64,000 nt of DNA from Neogale vison (Eukaryota > Chordata > Mammalia > Carnivora > Mustelidae): contig NC_058092.1 of NCBI RefSeq assembly GCF_020171115.1, positions 111,183,001 through 111,247,000 on the forward strand. Reading direction: 5' to 3'. Shown piece after piece: positions 1-11,239 of this stretch. Each line of letters opens with the position of its first letter. Positions within the stretch are counted from its first letter, which is position 1. The notes under the pieces are model-generated. The model did not search any database. It was not told the DNA's origin and worked only from the letters and a program-made list of their open reading frames with translations. Both the position numbers and the translations under genes were made by a program.

Positions 1-2549
1 AGTTTCCTTGGGGATGGCAGGACAGTCCTGTCATGTGGATCCAGAGACCTCTTCCTGGAGGGCATGTGTGCCAGGATTTAGGTAGTGAAGTCTGCAAACA
101 CAAATTCAGATAAGGGTGAGTGGCAAGGTGATCGAAGGCCCAATGCATAGACATGGAGGGCAGCTCATCTGGAACTGTAATGAAGGTGAGTGGAGGGCAG
201 TAGCACAGGCTTTTCTCTCTGGATTATGTGTCCAGGATGTCCTCGGGATGCAGGTGTGTTCTCATGTGTCCATGGGAGTATTTTCCTCTCTACAGATCCT
301 GGTGGCTCTCCATAGTTTGGTAGCATTTTCGGGAATGGAAGGGTGCAATTTTCCTTCTAAGCGGTGACCCAAAATAGGGATTCCAGAAACGGGCTCTGAT
401 TCTGGTCATCTGGGACATCCCACCAAGGGTTAGGATCTGGGCTAAGGGGTTTACAAGGCCTGCAATGTGGAATCATGGTGGTGAAACTGAGAGGGATTGT
501 TTGAAAGCATGATTAGGCTGAGGGTCACAATCCCTGTTTGCACCTAGGGTGGCCCTCAAGAGTGGGCGTGGTCTCATTGGTCTTGTAACTGGCTCCCCCT
601 TTGAGGGTTGGACACCTATTCCAAGAGCCCAGTTTCCTGCCATGAGGAAGGAGGAGATCTCTATTGTTCTTCAGGTTCCCCCATTGGCTGGGATTCCAGC
701 CAAGGACTGGGGACATGTGCCTGAATACCAAGGAGGGGTAGAGATGATGTACTTGGGCCATGACCATCCCAAATGCTAGATATCGGGCCCGCTCTCTGGT
801 GGCTGAAACTTGGTCGGGGCCCCTGAGGACAGATTCCTGAAAACATAACGGGGTTCCATTGATGGCCTAAGGGCATATCAGGTTCAATCTTCTAACTCAC
901 AATCATTTACTTGGCTGTCTCCCTGGATGTACATGATCAGGGTGTTTCAGATTGCTCATTTGCGTCCAGAGTGTTTGGCAATATCGGGGTGGGCTCAGGG
1001 GCTTTCCAGGATTCTCCAGACCTGGAAGGCTTGGGCAAATCTGATATGCACAGTGTCCTTGGCGATGGCAGCCAGAGTTCTGTGTTGTGGCTTCAGAGAT
1101 CCCATTCTGGTGGGCATGTGAGCCATGGTTTTGGGAGAGAAGTCTGGAAACACATATTCAGGTAGCGACTTTGTGGCGATGTGATCGCAGGCCCAATGAG
1201 TTGACCTGGAGGGCAGCTCATCAGGAACTTTAATTAGGGTGACTTGAAGGCAGTAGCACAGGCTTTTCTCTCTGGATTGTGTGTCCAGAATGGCCTCAGA
1301 ATGCAGGTGTGGTCTCATGGGTCCTTGATAGACTTTCCTCTCTATGAATCCTGGCGGTTCTCCATAGTTTGGTGGATTTTTGGGGGGTAGGGCAGAGTGC
1401 TGTTTTCCATCATAGGGGTGCCTCAAAACACGGATTCCAGAGACCAGCTCTGGTTCTGGGCATCTGGGACATCCCACCAAGGGTGAGAATTTGTGCCAAG
1501 GGGTGTACAAGGCCTGAAATGTGAGATCATGATGGTGCAACTGAGAGGGACTGTTTGAAAGCATGCTCAGGCTGAGGGACACAATGCCTGTTTGCGCCTA
1601 GGGTGGCCCTCAAGTGTGGGCAGGGTCTCATTGGTCTTGTAACAAGCTCCCCCCATTGAGGGTTGGACACCCATCCCAACAGCCAAGTTTCTGGCCATGA
1701 GGAAGGAGGAGTTCTCTATTGTGCTTCAGGTTCTCCATTGGCAGGGATTTCAACAAAGGTCTGGGGAAAGGTGCCTGAAAACCAAGAATGGGTAGAGATA
1801 ACATACATGGGCCATGGAAATCCCAAATGCTAGCTTTGGGGCCCACTCTCTGGTGACTGACACTAGGTCGGGGCTCAGACTCTGTCAGACACAGCACTCG
1901 TGGCGAGGGCAACCTATAATTTGGGGTTCCCTCGAGGGCCGAGCAGATTGATCCTCATTTGGGGTTTCTGGCGTGACTCACCAGGCACTTCTTCCTATTG
2001 GGAAGGCAGAATGCTGCATTGTGGCTCCAGAATTCTCTATCAAGAGGACTTGAGGATCCGTCGGGTGAAGAAGGAATTGTAAACATAAGCTACGGTTCAA
2101 TTCAGTGCCAAGCACAAAGCAGTTTCTATGTGCAGGGGTTTATTCGAGATATCCAGCACCTGAGTAAGGGAGGATGTCAGATATTTGTTCACACTGGAGT
2201 TTGTGTCTATGATAACTGACAAATGGAGGGGTGGCCTCAATAGGCCATTGAGGGGTTTTCACATTGAGGCTTATAAGCTACTCCAAACAGGAAGGTTTTG
2301 TTCTACTGAACAGGTGGATTATGTTATATTTGCTCCAGTGTCCCTCATGTGGAAAGTTTGGGTAGCAGAGCTCTACAGCATGGATGCCTGGAAAGCTCAA
2401 CTCCATTGACCATTGCAGCTGGGGAACATGGCAGGTTTGTTCTGCTGTCTCTGGAGAGAAGTACCAAGTCCTTGAGTTGACATGGGATGTCTTGCAGATG
2501 GGCCACAATGCTGGTTTGTTACCAGGGAGATCTTAGAATGTGCTGGTGG
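1..2549 (-). repeat. Satellite array, class A, inverted orientation (about 1.4 HOR units)
   Basis: The + strand reads the complement of the m1-m6 unit. The m1 anchor GTGTTTCAG is at 942-950. The block starts inside m1, continues through m6, m5, m4 and m3, and stops inside m2 in the phrase TTAGAATGTGCTGGTGG. Sequence matches the class A copies at 27-41 kb. The open frames in it are scattered and do not recur in register between units, so I call no gene. Confidence 0.85.
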
Positions 2550-3464
2550 TATGGGAGGAGTCATGATGGCAGAGAAGTGGCAGGCTGAGACTACTTCGGC
2601 TAGCAGGAGATCAGCTAGAGAGCTTATCTAGGGATTGCAAACACCTGCAAATCCATCGGCAGATCGAAGAGAAGTAGAACAGCTTTCTAGAAACAGAAAA
2701 ACAAACACTTTCTGAAAGGTAGGACTGGAGGAGAAGTGAATTCAAAGCGATGGGAAGATAGACCCCTGAGGGAGGGGCCGGCTCCCGGCAAGCGGCAGAG
2801 CAACGGAGCACAAAAACAGGACTTTTAAAAGTCTGTTCCGCTGAGGGACATCGCTCCAGAGGCTAAGCTGGGGCGAAGCCCACACGGGGTCGGCGTGGCC
2901 TCAGGTCTCGCAGGGTCACAGAAGGATCGGGGGTGTCTGAGTGTTGCAGAGCTTGCGGGTATTGGAAGGGGAAAGCCGGCTACAGAGACAGAGCCGACAG
3001 TAAGCTCACAGATCGGTGTTGCCTTGAACCAGTCGCAGGCTCGGTGAGCTCAGAGCGGGGCCAGAGGTTAGGCAGATGCGAGTTACTAGGAGCTGTTCGC
3101 TGAGGGCGCACTGGGGAGCGGGGCCCCGTGCTCTCCGCTCCTCTGGGCCGGAGACCAGGAGGCCGCCATTTGTATTCCCGTCCTCTGGAACTCTACAGAA
3201 AGCGCTCAGGGAACAAAGGCTCCTGAAAGCAAAACCAAGCAGATCACTCAGCCCGGGCCCTGGTAAGGGCGGTGCAATTCCGCCTGGGGCAAAGACACTT
3301 GAGAATCACTACAACAGGCCCCTCCCCGAGAAGATCAACAAGAAATCCAGGCAATACCAAGTTCACCTACCAAGGAGTGCAGTTTCAATACCAAGGAGAG
3401 CAGCAGAATTCCAGAGAAGGAGAAAACAAACCACGGAACTCATGGCTTTCTCCCTGTGATTTTT

Positions 3465-3840
3465 TAGTTTTGCAGTTAATTTAATTTTTTTATTTTTCAT
3501 TTTTTTCTCTTCTTCTGCTAAAATTTTTTATAACTTTTAACCTTTTCTTTTTTAACGTTTTTAAAATAGTTTATCATATATATATATAATATTTTTTTCT
3601 TTTTTATATTTTTCTTTATTCATTTTCTTTTTTTAATTCTTTTTTTTCTTTCTTTATTTTTGAACCTCTTTTTATCCCCAACTCAGAAGAGATCCCAATC
3701 TCTTCAATCTCTTTTTTTAATTCTTTTTTTTAATTCTTGATTGAATTTTTAATTCAATCTCTTTTTTAAATTCTTAGTTTTTCTTTTTTTTCTTTCTTTT
3801 TGAACCTCTTTTTATCCCCAAATCAGAAGAGATCCCAATC
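3465..3840 (+). repeat. T-rich low-complexity tract with an internal direct duplication
   Basis: This is a long pyrimidine, mostly T, tract in the L1 leader. A segment containing GAACCTCTTTTTATCCCCAA and AGAAGAGATCCCAATC appears at about 3662-3700 and again at about 3801-3840, a spacing of about 139 bp. The copies differ by a few bases, which points to a local tandem duplication or slippage inside the T-rich tract. Confidence 0.8.
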
Positions 3841-3883
3841 AGAATAGATTGGGAGATCCCAATGAGAGGAGATCCCTCACCCA

Positions 3884-3915
3884 ATCGTGAGGGGGGAGAA
3901 ATCCCCCCTCACGAT
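3884..3915. repeat. Perfect 14-bp hairpin with GAAA loop
   Basis: The left arm ATCGTGAGGGGGGA (3884-3897) is the exact complement of the right arm TCCCCCCTCACGAT (3902-3915), with GAAA between them. The flanking CCCA and TGGG extend the foldback with one bulged base. Farther out, GGGATCTCTTCTGATTTGG on the right pairs with the segment near 3818-3836. It lies just upstream of ORF1 in the L1 leader. Confidence 0.9.
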
Positions 3916-4014
3916 TTGGGATCTCTTCTGATTTGGTTAAAGCATATTTTCCTGGGACTGTTGCCACCCTTTTAGTATTTTACTGGCTCTTTCATATACT
4001 CTTAGCTGGACAAA

Positions 4015-5143
4015 AGGACAAGGCGGAAAAATTAACAACAAAAAAAAGAACAAGAGGCAGTACCAAAGGCTAGGGACCTAATCAATACAGACATTGGTAA
4101 TATGTCAGATCTAGAGTTCAGAATGACAATTCTCAAGGTTCTAGCCGGCTTGAAAAAGGCATGGAAGATATTAGAAAAACCCTCTCCAGAGATATAAAAG
4201 CCCTTTCTGGGGAAATAAAAGAACTTAAATCTAACCAAGTTGAAATCAAAAAGGCTATTAATGAGGTTCAATCAAAAATGGAGGCTCTCACTGCTAGGAG
4301 AAATGAGGCAGAAGAAAGAATTAGCTATATAGAAGACCAAATGACAGAGAATAAAGAAGCTGAGCAAAAGAGGGACAAACAACTACTGGACCATGAGGGG
4401 AGAATTCGAGAGATAAGTGACACCATAAGACGAAACAACATTAGGGACGCCTGGGTGGCTCAGTTGGTTGGACGACTGCCTTCGGCTCAGGGCGTGATCC
4501 TGGAGTCCCGGGATCGAGTCCCACATCGGGCTCCCAGCTCTATGGGGAGTCTGCTTCGCTCTCTGACCTTCTCCTCGCTCATGCTCTCTCTCACTGTCTC
4601 TCTCTCTCAAATAAATAAATAAAATCTTTAAAAAAAAAAAAAGATGAAACAACATTAGAATAATTGGGATTCCAGAAGAAGAAGAAAGAGAGAGGGGAGC
4701 AGAAGGTATACTGGAGAGAATTATTGGGGAGAATTTCCCCAATATGGCAAAGGGAACAAGCATCAACTCAGGAGGTTCAGAGAATGCCCCTAAAAATCAA
4801 TAAGAATAGGCCCACACCCCATCACCTAATAGTAAAATTCACAAGCCTTAGTGACAAAGAGAAAATCCTGAAAGCAGCCCGGGAAAACAAGTCTGTAACA
4901 TACAATGGTAAAAGTATTAGATTGGCAGCTGACTTATCCACAGAGACCTGACAGGTCAGAAGGAGCTGGTATGATATTTTCAGAGCACTAAACGAGAAAA
5001 AACATGCAGCCAAGAATACTATATCCAGCTAGGCTATCATTGAAAATAGAAGGAGAGATTAAAAGCTCCCAGGACAAACAAAAACTGAAAGAATTTGCAA
5101 ACACCAAACCAGCTCTACAGGAAATACTGAAAGGGGTCCTCTA
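4015..5143 (+). pseudogene. LINE-1 ORF1 (RNA-binding chaperone, ORF1p-like), broken
   Basis: ORF1p is the trimeric RNA-binding protein that coats L1 RNA. Readable pieces are a coiled-coil-like, charged N-terminal half (4161-4440) and a C-terminal domain fragment ending RLAADLSTET (to 4948). Damage seen: the expected ATG is AGG at 4015-4017; a TAA follows at 4033; an apparent one-base deletion near 4147 shifts the frame; a SINE sits at 4445-4640; there is another frame change near 4785; and a TGA at 4949 is followed by readable but open remnants to the GVL end at about 5141. A second SINE interrupts the terminal stop codon. The ATG loss and the one-base deletion are judged against remembered carnivore L1 sequence. 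The coding trace itself is clear. Confidence 0.85.
4445..4640 (+). mobile_element. CAN-type SINE inserted in L1 ORF1
   Basis: A tRNA-derived head (GCCTGGGTGGCTCAGTTGG, then a B-box-like GGGATCGAGTCCC) is followed by a CT-rich middle and an AATAAATAAAATCTTT plus A-tail end, a standard carnivore SINE. The 18-bp target duplication is AAGACGAAACAACATTAG at 4427-4444 and AAGATGAAACAACATTAG at 4641-4658, with one difference. It splits ORF1 between the residues RRNN and the following IIGIPEEE. Confidence 0.97.
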
Positions 5144-5361
5144 GGGAGGCCTGGGTGGCTCAGTTGGTTAAGCAGTTGCCTTCGGCTCAGGTCGTGTTCC
5201 CAGCGTCCTGGGATCGAGTCCCACATCAGGCTCCTTGCTCGGCGGGGAGCCTGCTTCTCCCTCTGCCTCTGCCTCTGCCTCTGCCTGCCATTCTGTCTGC
5301 CTGTGCTTGCTCTCTCCCCCCTCTGTCTCTGATAAATAAATAAAAATCTTTAAAAAAAAAA
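5144..5361 (+). mobile_element. CAN-type SINE at the L1 ORF1 stop codon
   Basis: It has the same tRNA-like head and B box, a (CTCTGC)n-like expansion at about 5259-5286, and an AATAAATAAAAATCTTT plus A-tail. The target duplication is GAAAGGGGTCCTCTA (5129-5143) and GAAAGGAGTCCTCTA (5362-5376). The CTC-TAA end of ORF1 lies exactly at the insertion point, so the first SINE base makes a new TAG. Confidence 0.95.
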
Positions 5362-5456
5362 GAAAGGAGTCCTCTAAGCAAAGAGAGAACCTACAAGTGG
5401 TAGATTAGAAAGGAACAGAGACAATATACAGTAACAATCACCTTACAGGCAATACA

Positions 5457-8400
5457 ATGGCACTAAAATCATATGTCTCAATAGTTACCCTGAATGTTAA
5501 TGGGCTAAATGCCCCAATCAAAAGACACAGGGTATCAGAATGGATAAAAAAAAAAAAAACAAAATCTATCTATATGTTGCCTCCAAGAAACTCATTTTAT
5601 TTATTTTTAATTTTTTTTAAAGATTTTATTTATTTATTTGAGAGAGAGAGACAGTGAGAGAGAGCATGAGCGAGGAGAAGGTCAGAGAGCGAAGCAGACT
5701 CCCCAGGGAGCTGGGAGCCTGATGTGGGACTCGATCCCGGGACTCGAGGACCACGCCCTGAGCCGAAGGCAGTCGTCCAACCTCATTTTAAACCCAAAGA
5801 CATCTCCAGACTTAAAGTGAGGGGGTGGAAAAGAATTTACATTGCTAATGGACATCAGAAAAAAGCAGGAGTGGCAATCCTTATATCAGATCAATTATAT
5901 TTTAACCCAAAGACTATAATAAGAGATGAGGAAGGACACTATATCATACTCAAAGGGTCTGTCCAACAAGAAGATCTAACAATTTTAAATATCTATGCCC
6001 CCAACGTGGGAGCAGCCAACTATATAAACGAATTAATAACAAAGTCAAAGAAACACATCAACAATAATACAATAACAGTAGGGGACTTTAACACTCCCCT
6101 CACTGAAATGGACAGATCATCCAAGCAAAAGATCAATAGGGAAATAAAGGCCTTAAATGATACACTGAATGAGATGGACATCGCAGATATATTCAGAACA
6201 TTTCATCCCAAAGCAACAGAATACACATTCTTCTCTAGTGCACATGGAACATTCTCCAGAATAGATCACATCCTCGGTCCTAAATCAGGACTCAACTGGT
6301 ATCAAAATATTGGGATCATTCCCTGCATATTTTCAGACCACAATGCTGTGAAGCTAGAACTCAACCACAAGAGGAAGTTTGGAAAGAGCCCAAATACATG
6401 GAGACCAAACAGCATCCTTCTATAGAATGAATGGGTCAACCGGGAAATTAAAGAAGAATTGAAAAAAATCATGGAAACAAATGATAATGGAAATACAACG
6501 GTTCAAAATCTGTGGGACACAACAAAGGCAGTCCTGAGAGGGAAATATATAGCGTTACAAGCTTTTCTCAAGAAACAAGAAAAGTCTCAGGTACAAAACC
6601 TAACCCTACACCTAAAGGAGCTGGAGAAAGAACAAGAAAGAAACCCTAAGCCCAGCAGGAGAAGAGAAATCATAAAGATCAGAGCAGAAATCAATGAAAT
6701 AGAAATCAAAAAAAAAAAAAAACAATAGAACAAATCAACGAAACTAGGAGCTGGTTCTTTGAAAGAATTAATAAAATTGATAAACTCCTGGCCAGACTTA
6801 TCAAAAAGAAAAGAGAAAGGACCCAAATAAATAAAATCATGAATGAAAGAGGAGAGATCACAACTAACAGCAAAGAAATACAAACTATTATAAGAACATA
6901 CTTTGAGCAACTCTACGCCAACGAATTTGACAATCTGGAAGAAATGGATGCATTCCTAGAAACATATAAACTACCAAAATTGAACCAGGAAGAAATAGAA
7001 AGCCTGAACAGACCCATAACAACTAAGGAGATTGAAACAGTCATTAAAAATCTCCAAACAAACAAAAGCCCAGGGCCAGACGGCTTCCCGGGGGAATTCT
7101 ACCAAACATTTAAAGAAGAACTAATTCCTATTCTCCTGAAACTGTTCCAAAAAATAGAAATGGAAGGAAAACTTCCAAACTCATTTTATGAGGCCAGCAT
7201 CACCTTGATCCCAAAACCAGACAAGGATCCCATCAAAAAAGAGAGCTATAGACCAATGTCCTTGATGAACACAGACGCGAAAATTATCACCAAAATACTA
7301 GCCAATAGGATTCAACAGAACATTAAAAGGATTATTCACCACGACCAAGAGGGATTTATCCCAGGGCTGCAAGGTTGATTCAATATCCGCAATTCAGTCA
7401 ATGTGATACAACACATCAATAAAAGAAAGAACAAGAACCATATGATACTCTCAATAGATGCTGAAAAAGCATTTGACAAAGTACAGCATCCTTTCCTGAT
7501 CAAAACTCTTCAAAGTGTAGGGATAGAGGGCACATACCTCAATATCATCAAAGCCATCTATGAAAAACCCACTGCAAATATCATTCTCAATGGAGAAAAA
7601 CTGAAAGCTTTTCCACTAAGGTCAGGAACACGGCAGGGATGTCCATTATCACCACTGCTATTCAACATAGTACTAGAAGTCCTAGCCTCAGCAATCAGAC
7701 AACAAAAGGAAATTAAAGGCATCCAAATCAGCAAAGAAGAAGTCAAACTATCACTCTTCGCAGATGATATGATACTCTATGTGGAAAACCCAAAAGACTC
7801 CACTCCAAAACGGCTAGAACTTGTACAGGAATTCAGTAAAGTGTCAGGATATAAGATCAATGCACAGAAATCAGTTGCATTTCTCTACGCCAACAACAAG
7901 ATAGAAGAAAGAGACATTAAGGGGTCGTTCCCATTTACAATTGCACCCCAAACCATAAGATACCTAGGAATAAACCTAACCAAAGAGGCTAAGAATCTAT
8001 ACTCAGAAAACTACAAAGTACTCATGAAAGAAATTGACGAAGACACAAAGAAATGGAAAAATGTTCCATGCTCCTGGATTGGAAGAATAAATATTGTGAA
8101 AATGTCTATGCTACCTAAATCAATCTACACATTTAATGCAATTACTATCAAAATACCATCCATGTTTTTCAAAGAAATGGAACAAATAATTTTCAAATTA
8201 ACATGATACTAGAAAAGACCTCGAATAGCCAAAGGGATATTGAAAAAGAAAGCCAAAGTTGGTGGCATCACAATTCTGGACTTCAAGCTCTATTACAAAG
8301 CTGTCATCATCAAGACAGCATGGTACTGGCACAAAAACAGACACATCGATCAATGGAACAGAATAGAGAGCCCAGAAATAGACCCTCAACTCTATGGTCA

Positions 8401-9409
8401 ACTAATCTTTGACAAAGCAGGAAAGAATGTCCAATGGAAAAAAGACAGCCTCTTTAATAAAGTGTGTTGGGAAAATTGGACAGCCACTTGCAGAAAAATG
8501 AAATTGGACCATTTCCTTACACCACACACAAAAATAGACTCAAAATGGATTAAGGACCTCTATGTGAGAAAGGAATCCATCAAAATCCTTGAGGAGAACA
8601 CAGGCAGCAACCTCTTCGACCTCAGCCGCAGCAACATCTTCCTAGGAACATCACCAAAGGCAAGGGAAGCAAAGGCAAAAATGATCTATTGGGATTTCGT
8701 CAAGATCAAAAGCTTTTGCACAGCAAAGGAAACAGTTAGCAAAATCAAAAGACAACTGACAGAATGGGAGAAGATATTTGCAAACGACATATCAGATAAA
8801 GGACTAGTGTCCAAAATCTATAAAGAACTTAGCAAACTCAACACCCAAAGAACAAATAATTCAATCAAGAAATGGGCAGAGGACCTGAACAGACGTTTCT
8901 GCAAAGAAGACATCCAGATGGCCAACAGACACATGAAAAAGTGCTCCATATCACTCGGCATCAGGGAAATACAAATCAAAACCACAATGAGATATCACCT
9001 CACACCAGTCAGAATGGCTAAAATCAACAAGTCAGGAAATGACAGATGCTGGCGAGGATGCGGAGAAAGGGGAACCCTCCTACACTGTTGGTGGGAATGC
9101 AAGCTGGTGCAACCACTCTGGAAAACAGCATGGAGGTTCCTCAAAATGTTGAAAATAGAACTGCCCTATGACCCAGCAATTGCACTACTGGGTATTTACC
9201 CTAAAGATACAAACGTAGTGATCCAAAGGGGCACGTGCACCCGAATGTTTATAGCAGCAATGTCCACAATAGCCAAACTATGGAAAGAACCTAATGTCCA
9301 TCAACAGATGAATGGATCAAGAAGATGTGGTATATATACACAATGGAATACTATGCAGCCATCTAAAGAAACGAAATCTTGCCATTTGCAACAACATGGA
9401 TGGAACTAG
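5457..9409 (+). pseudogene. LINE-1 ORF2 (endonuclease / reverse transcriptase), broken
   Basis: ORF2p nicks target DNA and reverse-transcribes L1 RNA. Order seen: the start MALKSYVSIVTLNVNG (5457); an APE-type endonuclease with VGDFNTPL and SDHNAVKL (about 5870-6360); a linker; a reverse transcriptase with SPGPDGFPGEFY (about 7065-7100), RQGCPLSP and the catalytic FADD at 7757-7768; and a C-terminal cysteine motif CX3CX7HX4C (about 9047-9100). Breaks: an A-run frameshift near 5550; an antisense SINE at 5600-5781; an in-frame TAG at 6423; an A-run frameshift at 6709-6722; a TGA at 7376, probably from TGG; and TGA and TAG codons at 8204 and 8210. The longest surviving piece is 8240-9409 (389 codons). 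It is non-functional. Confidence 0.95.
5600..5781 (-). mobile_element. CAN-type SINE in ORF2, antisense, 5'-truncated
   Basis: On the + strand it reads A-tail complement, AAAGATTTTATTTATTTATT, a GA-rich stretch, and the B-box complement GGGACTCGATCCCGGG. It ends at GCAGTCGTCCAAC, lacking the final GAGCCACCCAGGCG of the tRNA head. The target duplication is CTCATTTTA at 5591-5599 and 5782-5791. The missing tip indicates 5' truncation at insertion. Confidence 0.93.
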
Positions 9410-9872
9410 AGTGTATCATGCTTAGGGAAATAAGTCAAGCGGAGAAAGACATCTATCATATGATCTCCCTGATATGAGGAGGTGGTGATGCAACATGGGG
9501 GTAGGAGAATAATCCATGAAACAAGATGGGATAGGGAGGGAGACAAACCATAAGTGACTCTTAATCTCCCGAATCAAACTGTGGGTTGCTGGGGGGAGGG
9601 GGTTGGGAGAAGGGGGGTAGGGTTTTGGACATTGGGGAGGGTATGTGCTTTTGGGTAAATTGGAAGTGGAGGTGAACCATGAGAGACTATGGACTCTAAA
9701 AAACAATCTGAGGGGTTTGAAGTGGCGGGGGGGTGGGAGGTTGGGGTACCAGGTGGTGGGTATTATAGAGGGCACGGCTTGCATGGAGCCCTGGGTGTGG
9801 TGAAAAAAATAATGAATACTGTTTTTCTTAAAATAAATAAATTGAAAAAAAAAAAGAATATTTTAAAAAAAT
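9410..9872 (+). other. LINE-1 3' UTR with G-rich tract and poly(A) signals
   Basis: After ORF2 comes AGGGAAATAAGTCAAGC, then a G-rich tract (9588-9625 and again 9725-9750), CACTGGGTGTGG-like sequence, and AATAAA at 9832-9837 and 9836-9841 followed by the A tail. The same 3' UTR occurs in the truncated copy at 32.76 kb, so the two come from related L1 lineages. The G runs could form a quadruplex, a known feature of L1 3' UTRs. Confidence 0.85.
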
Positions 9873-10385
9873 TATGTTCGGCCCTCAAGGGAACCCTGAT
9901 TTATAGACTGCCCTGACCACTACTGCTGTGTCTGACAGAGCATGAGCCCCAACATAGTGTCAGCCACCAAGAGAACAAAACCCATTACCGGCATGTGAGA
10001 CCGGCCATGGCCCAAGTCCATCATCTCCACTCATCCTTAGTATTCAGGCACCTTTCCCCAGAACTTAGCTGGAAACCCTGCCAAAGGGGGTATCTGAAGC
10101 ACAATAGAGAACTCCTCTCTCCATTGAAGGAAGTCTGGCTGTTGCGATGGGTGTCCAAATCTTAAAATGGGAGCCAGCTCTATGGCCAATGAGACCACCC
10201 CCTCTCCTGTTGGCACCCTGGGCACAAACAGGCATGGTGATGCTCAGCATGAGCATGCTTTCAAACAAGCCCTCTCAGTTACACCACTAGGATCCTGCAT
10301 TGCAGGCCTGGAATGCCCCTAGGCCCAAATCCTAACACTTGGTGGGACTTTCTAGGCACCCAGACCCAGAGCCCGTCTCTAGAAT

Positions 10386-10467
10386 CCCTGTTTTGGGGTA
10401 CCCCTAAGTTGGAAAACAGCACTCTTCCCTGTTTTGGGGCACCCCTAAAATGGAAAAGAGCACTCTT
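10386..10467 (+). repeat. 41-bp tandem duplication in m6 of P1
   Basis: Two adjacent 41-bp copies each begin CCCTGTTTTGGGG and end AGCACTCTT. Other class A m6 monomers have one copy. The same duplication is present at 52,595-52,676, which makes it a shared derived mark of the two paralogues. Confidence 0.9.
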
Positions 10468-11044
10468 CTCCGAAAAAGCCACCAATCTATGGAGAGCCAC
10501 CAGGATCCTTAGAGAGGAAAAGTCTCCCATTGTACCATAAGACCACACCTACGTTCGGAGCCCATCCTGGATACACAGCCCAGATAGAAAAGCCTGTGCT
10601 ACCAGCTTCCAGTCACCCTAATTACAATTCCTGACGTGCTGCCCTCTAGGTCTATGCATTGGACCTGCAATCACCTCGCCACTATCCCAAACCCAAATTT
10701 GTGTTTGCAGACTTCCCTCCCAAAATCATGGCTCTCATGCACTCCAGGATGGGGTCTCTGGAGTCTTCCCACAGGACTGGTCCTGACATCCCCAAGGAAA
10801 CTGTGCCCATCACAGTTGCACAAAGCCTCCAGATTAGGAGAAACCTGCAAGGCCCCTGAACCCACCCCAATATTGGAAGTGGCTCTGGATGCAAATGCAC
10901 AGTCTGAAACACCCTGATCACCTACATCCAGACAGACACCCATGTCAACGGTCCTTAGTCAGAAAATTGAACCTGACGTTCACCTAGGCCATCATTGGAA
11001 CTCTACATTAGGATTCAAGCATCTGTCCTCAGAGGCCTATTCTT

Positions 11045-11239
11045 TTTTTTTTTAAAGATTTTATTAATTTATTTGACAGAGAGAAATCACAAGTAGACTG
11101 AGAGGCAGGCAGAGAGAGAGAGAGGGAAGCAGGCTTCCTTGCTGAGCAGAGAGCCCGATGCGGGACTCGATCCCAGGACCCTGAGATCATGACGTAAGCC
11201 GAAGGCAATGGCTTAACCCACTGAGCCACCCAGGTGCCC
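11045..11239 (-). mobile_element. CAN-type SINE inserted in the satellite (P1 only)
   Basis: Antisense SINE: T-run, AAAGATTTTATTAATTTATT, TCACAAGTAGACTGAGAGGC, the B-box complement GGGACTCGATCCC, then TGAGCCACCCAGGTGCCC. The target duplication is AGAGGCCTATTCTT (11031-11044) and AGAGGCCTGTTCTT (11240-11253). The paralogous site near 53,240-53,253 is empty and reads straight through AGAGGCCTGTTCTTGAATACC. The subfamily differs from the SINEs nested in the L1 and resembles recent mustelid copies. Confidence 0.97.

Larger units (their letters stand above)
2553..4014 (+). promoter_or_regulatory. LINE-1 5' UTR and pre-ORF1 leader
   Basis: The element opens with GGGAGGAGTCATGATGGC, the usual style of a carnivore L1 5' end, followed by a G+C-rich tract to about 3460. 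This is where the L1 internal RNA polymerase II promoter normally lies (family knowledge). A 127-codon open frame at 3076-3459 lies here. It has no recognisable domain and I treat it as non-coding leader. From about 3465 the sequence becomes a T-rich tract. Confidence 0.75.
2550..9872 (+). mobile_element. Near-full-length LINE-1, degenerate, carrying three nested SINEs
   Basis: A complete L1 layout is visible: a GC-rich 5' UTR (about 2553-4014), a broken ORF1 (about 4015-5143), a short spacer, a broken ORF2 (5457-9409), and a 3' UTR with two AATAAA signals and an A tail (to about 9872). Removing the three SINEs and their duplicated targets leaves about 6.7 kb, the usual length of a full mammalian L1. 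It cannot retrotranspose: both ORFs contain stops, frameshifts and insertions. Oddly, the flanks are the same satellite in opposite orientations, and no target-site duplication is recognisable. The L1 therefore occupies an orientation switch instead of a simple insertion site. Bases 9856-9872 are A/T-rich tail or filler before the satellite resumes. Confidence 0.93.

Noticed and set aside
995..1582. 195-codon minus-strand open frame
   Set aside because: Same reasoning: satellite sequence, no start context or conserved reading frame across units.
3076..3459. 127-codon open frame in the LINE-1 leader
   Set aside because: It lies in the 5' UTR of a dead L1, is compositionally GC-rich and matches no known L1 protein. 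A minor leader ORF cannot be excluded.
4445..4640. tRNA gene
   Set aside because: A and B box-like sequence is present, but the CT-rich body, A tail and target duplication show it is a SINE. The same holds for the other four copies.
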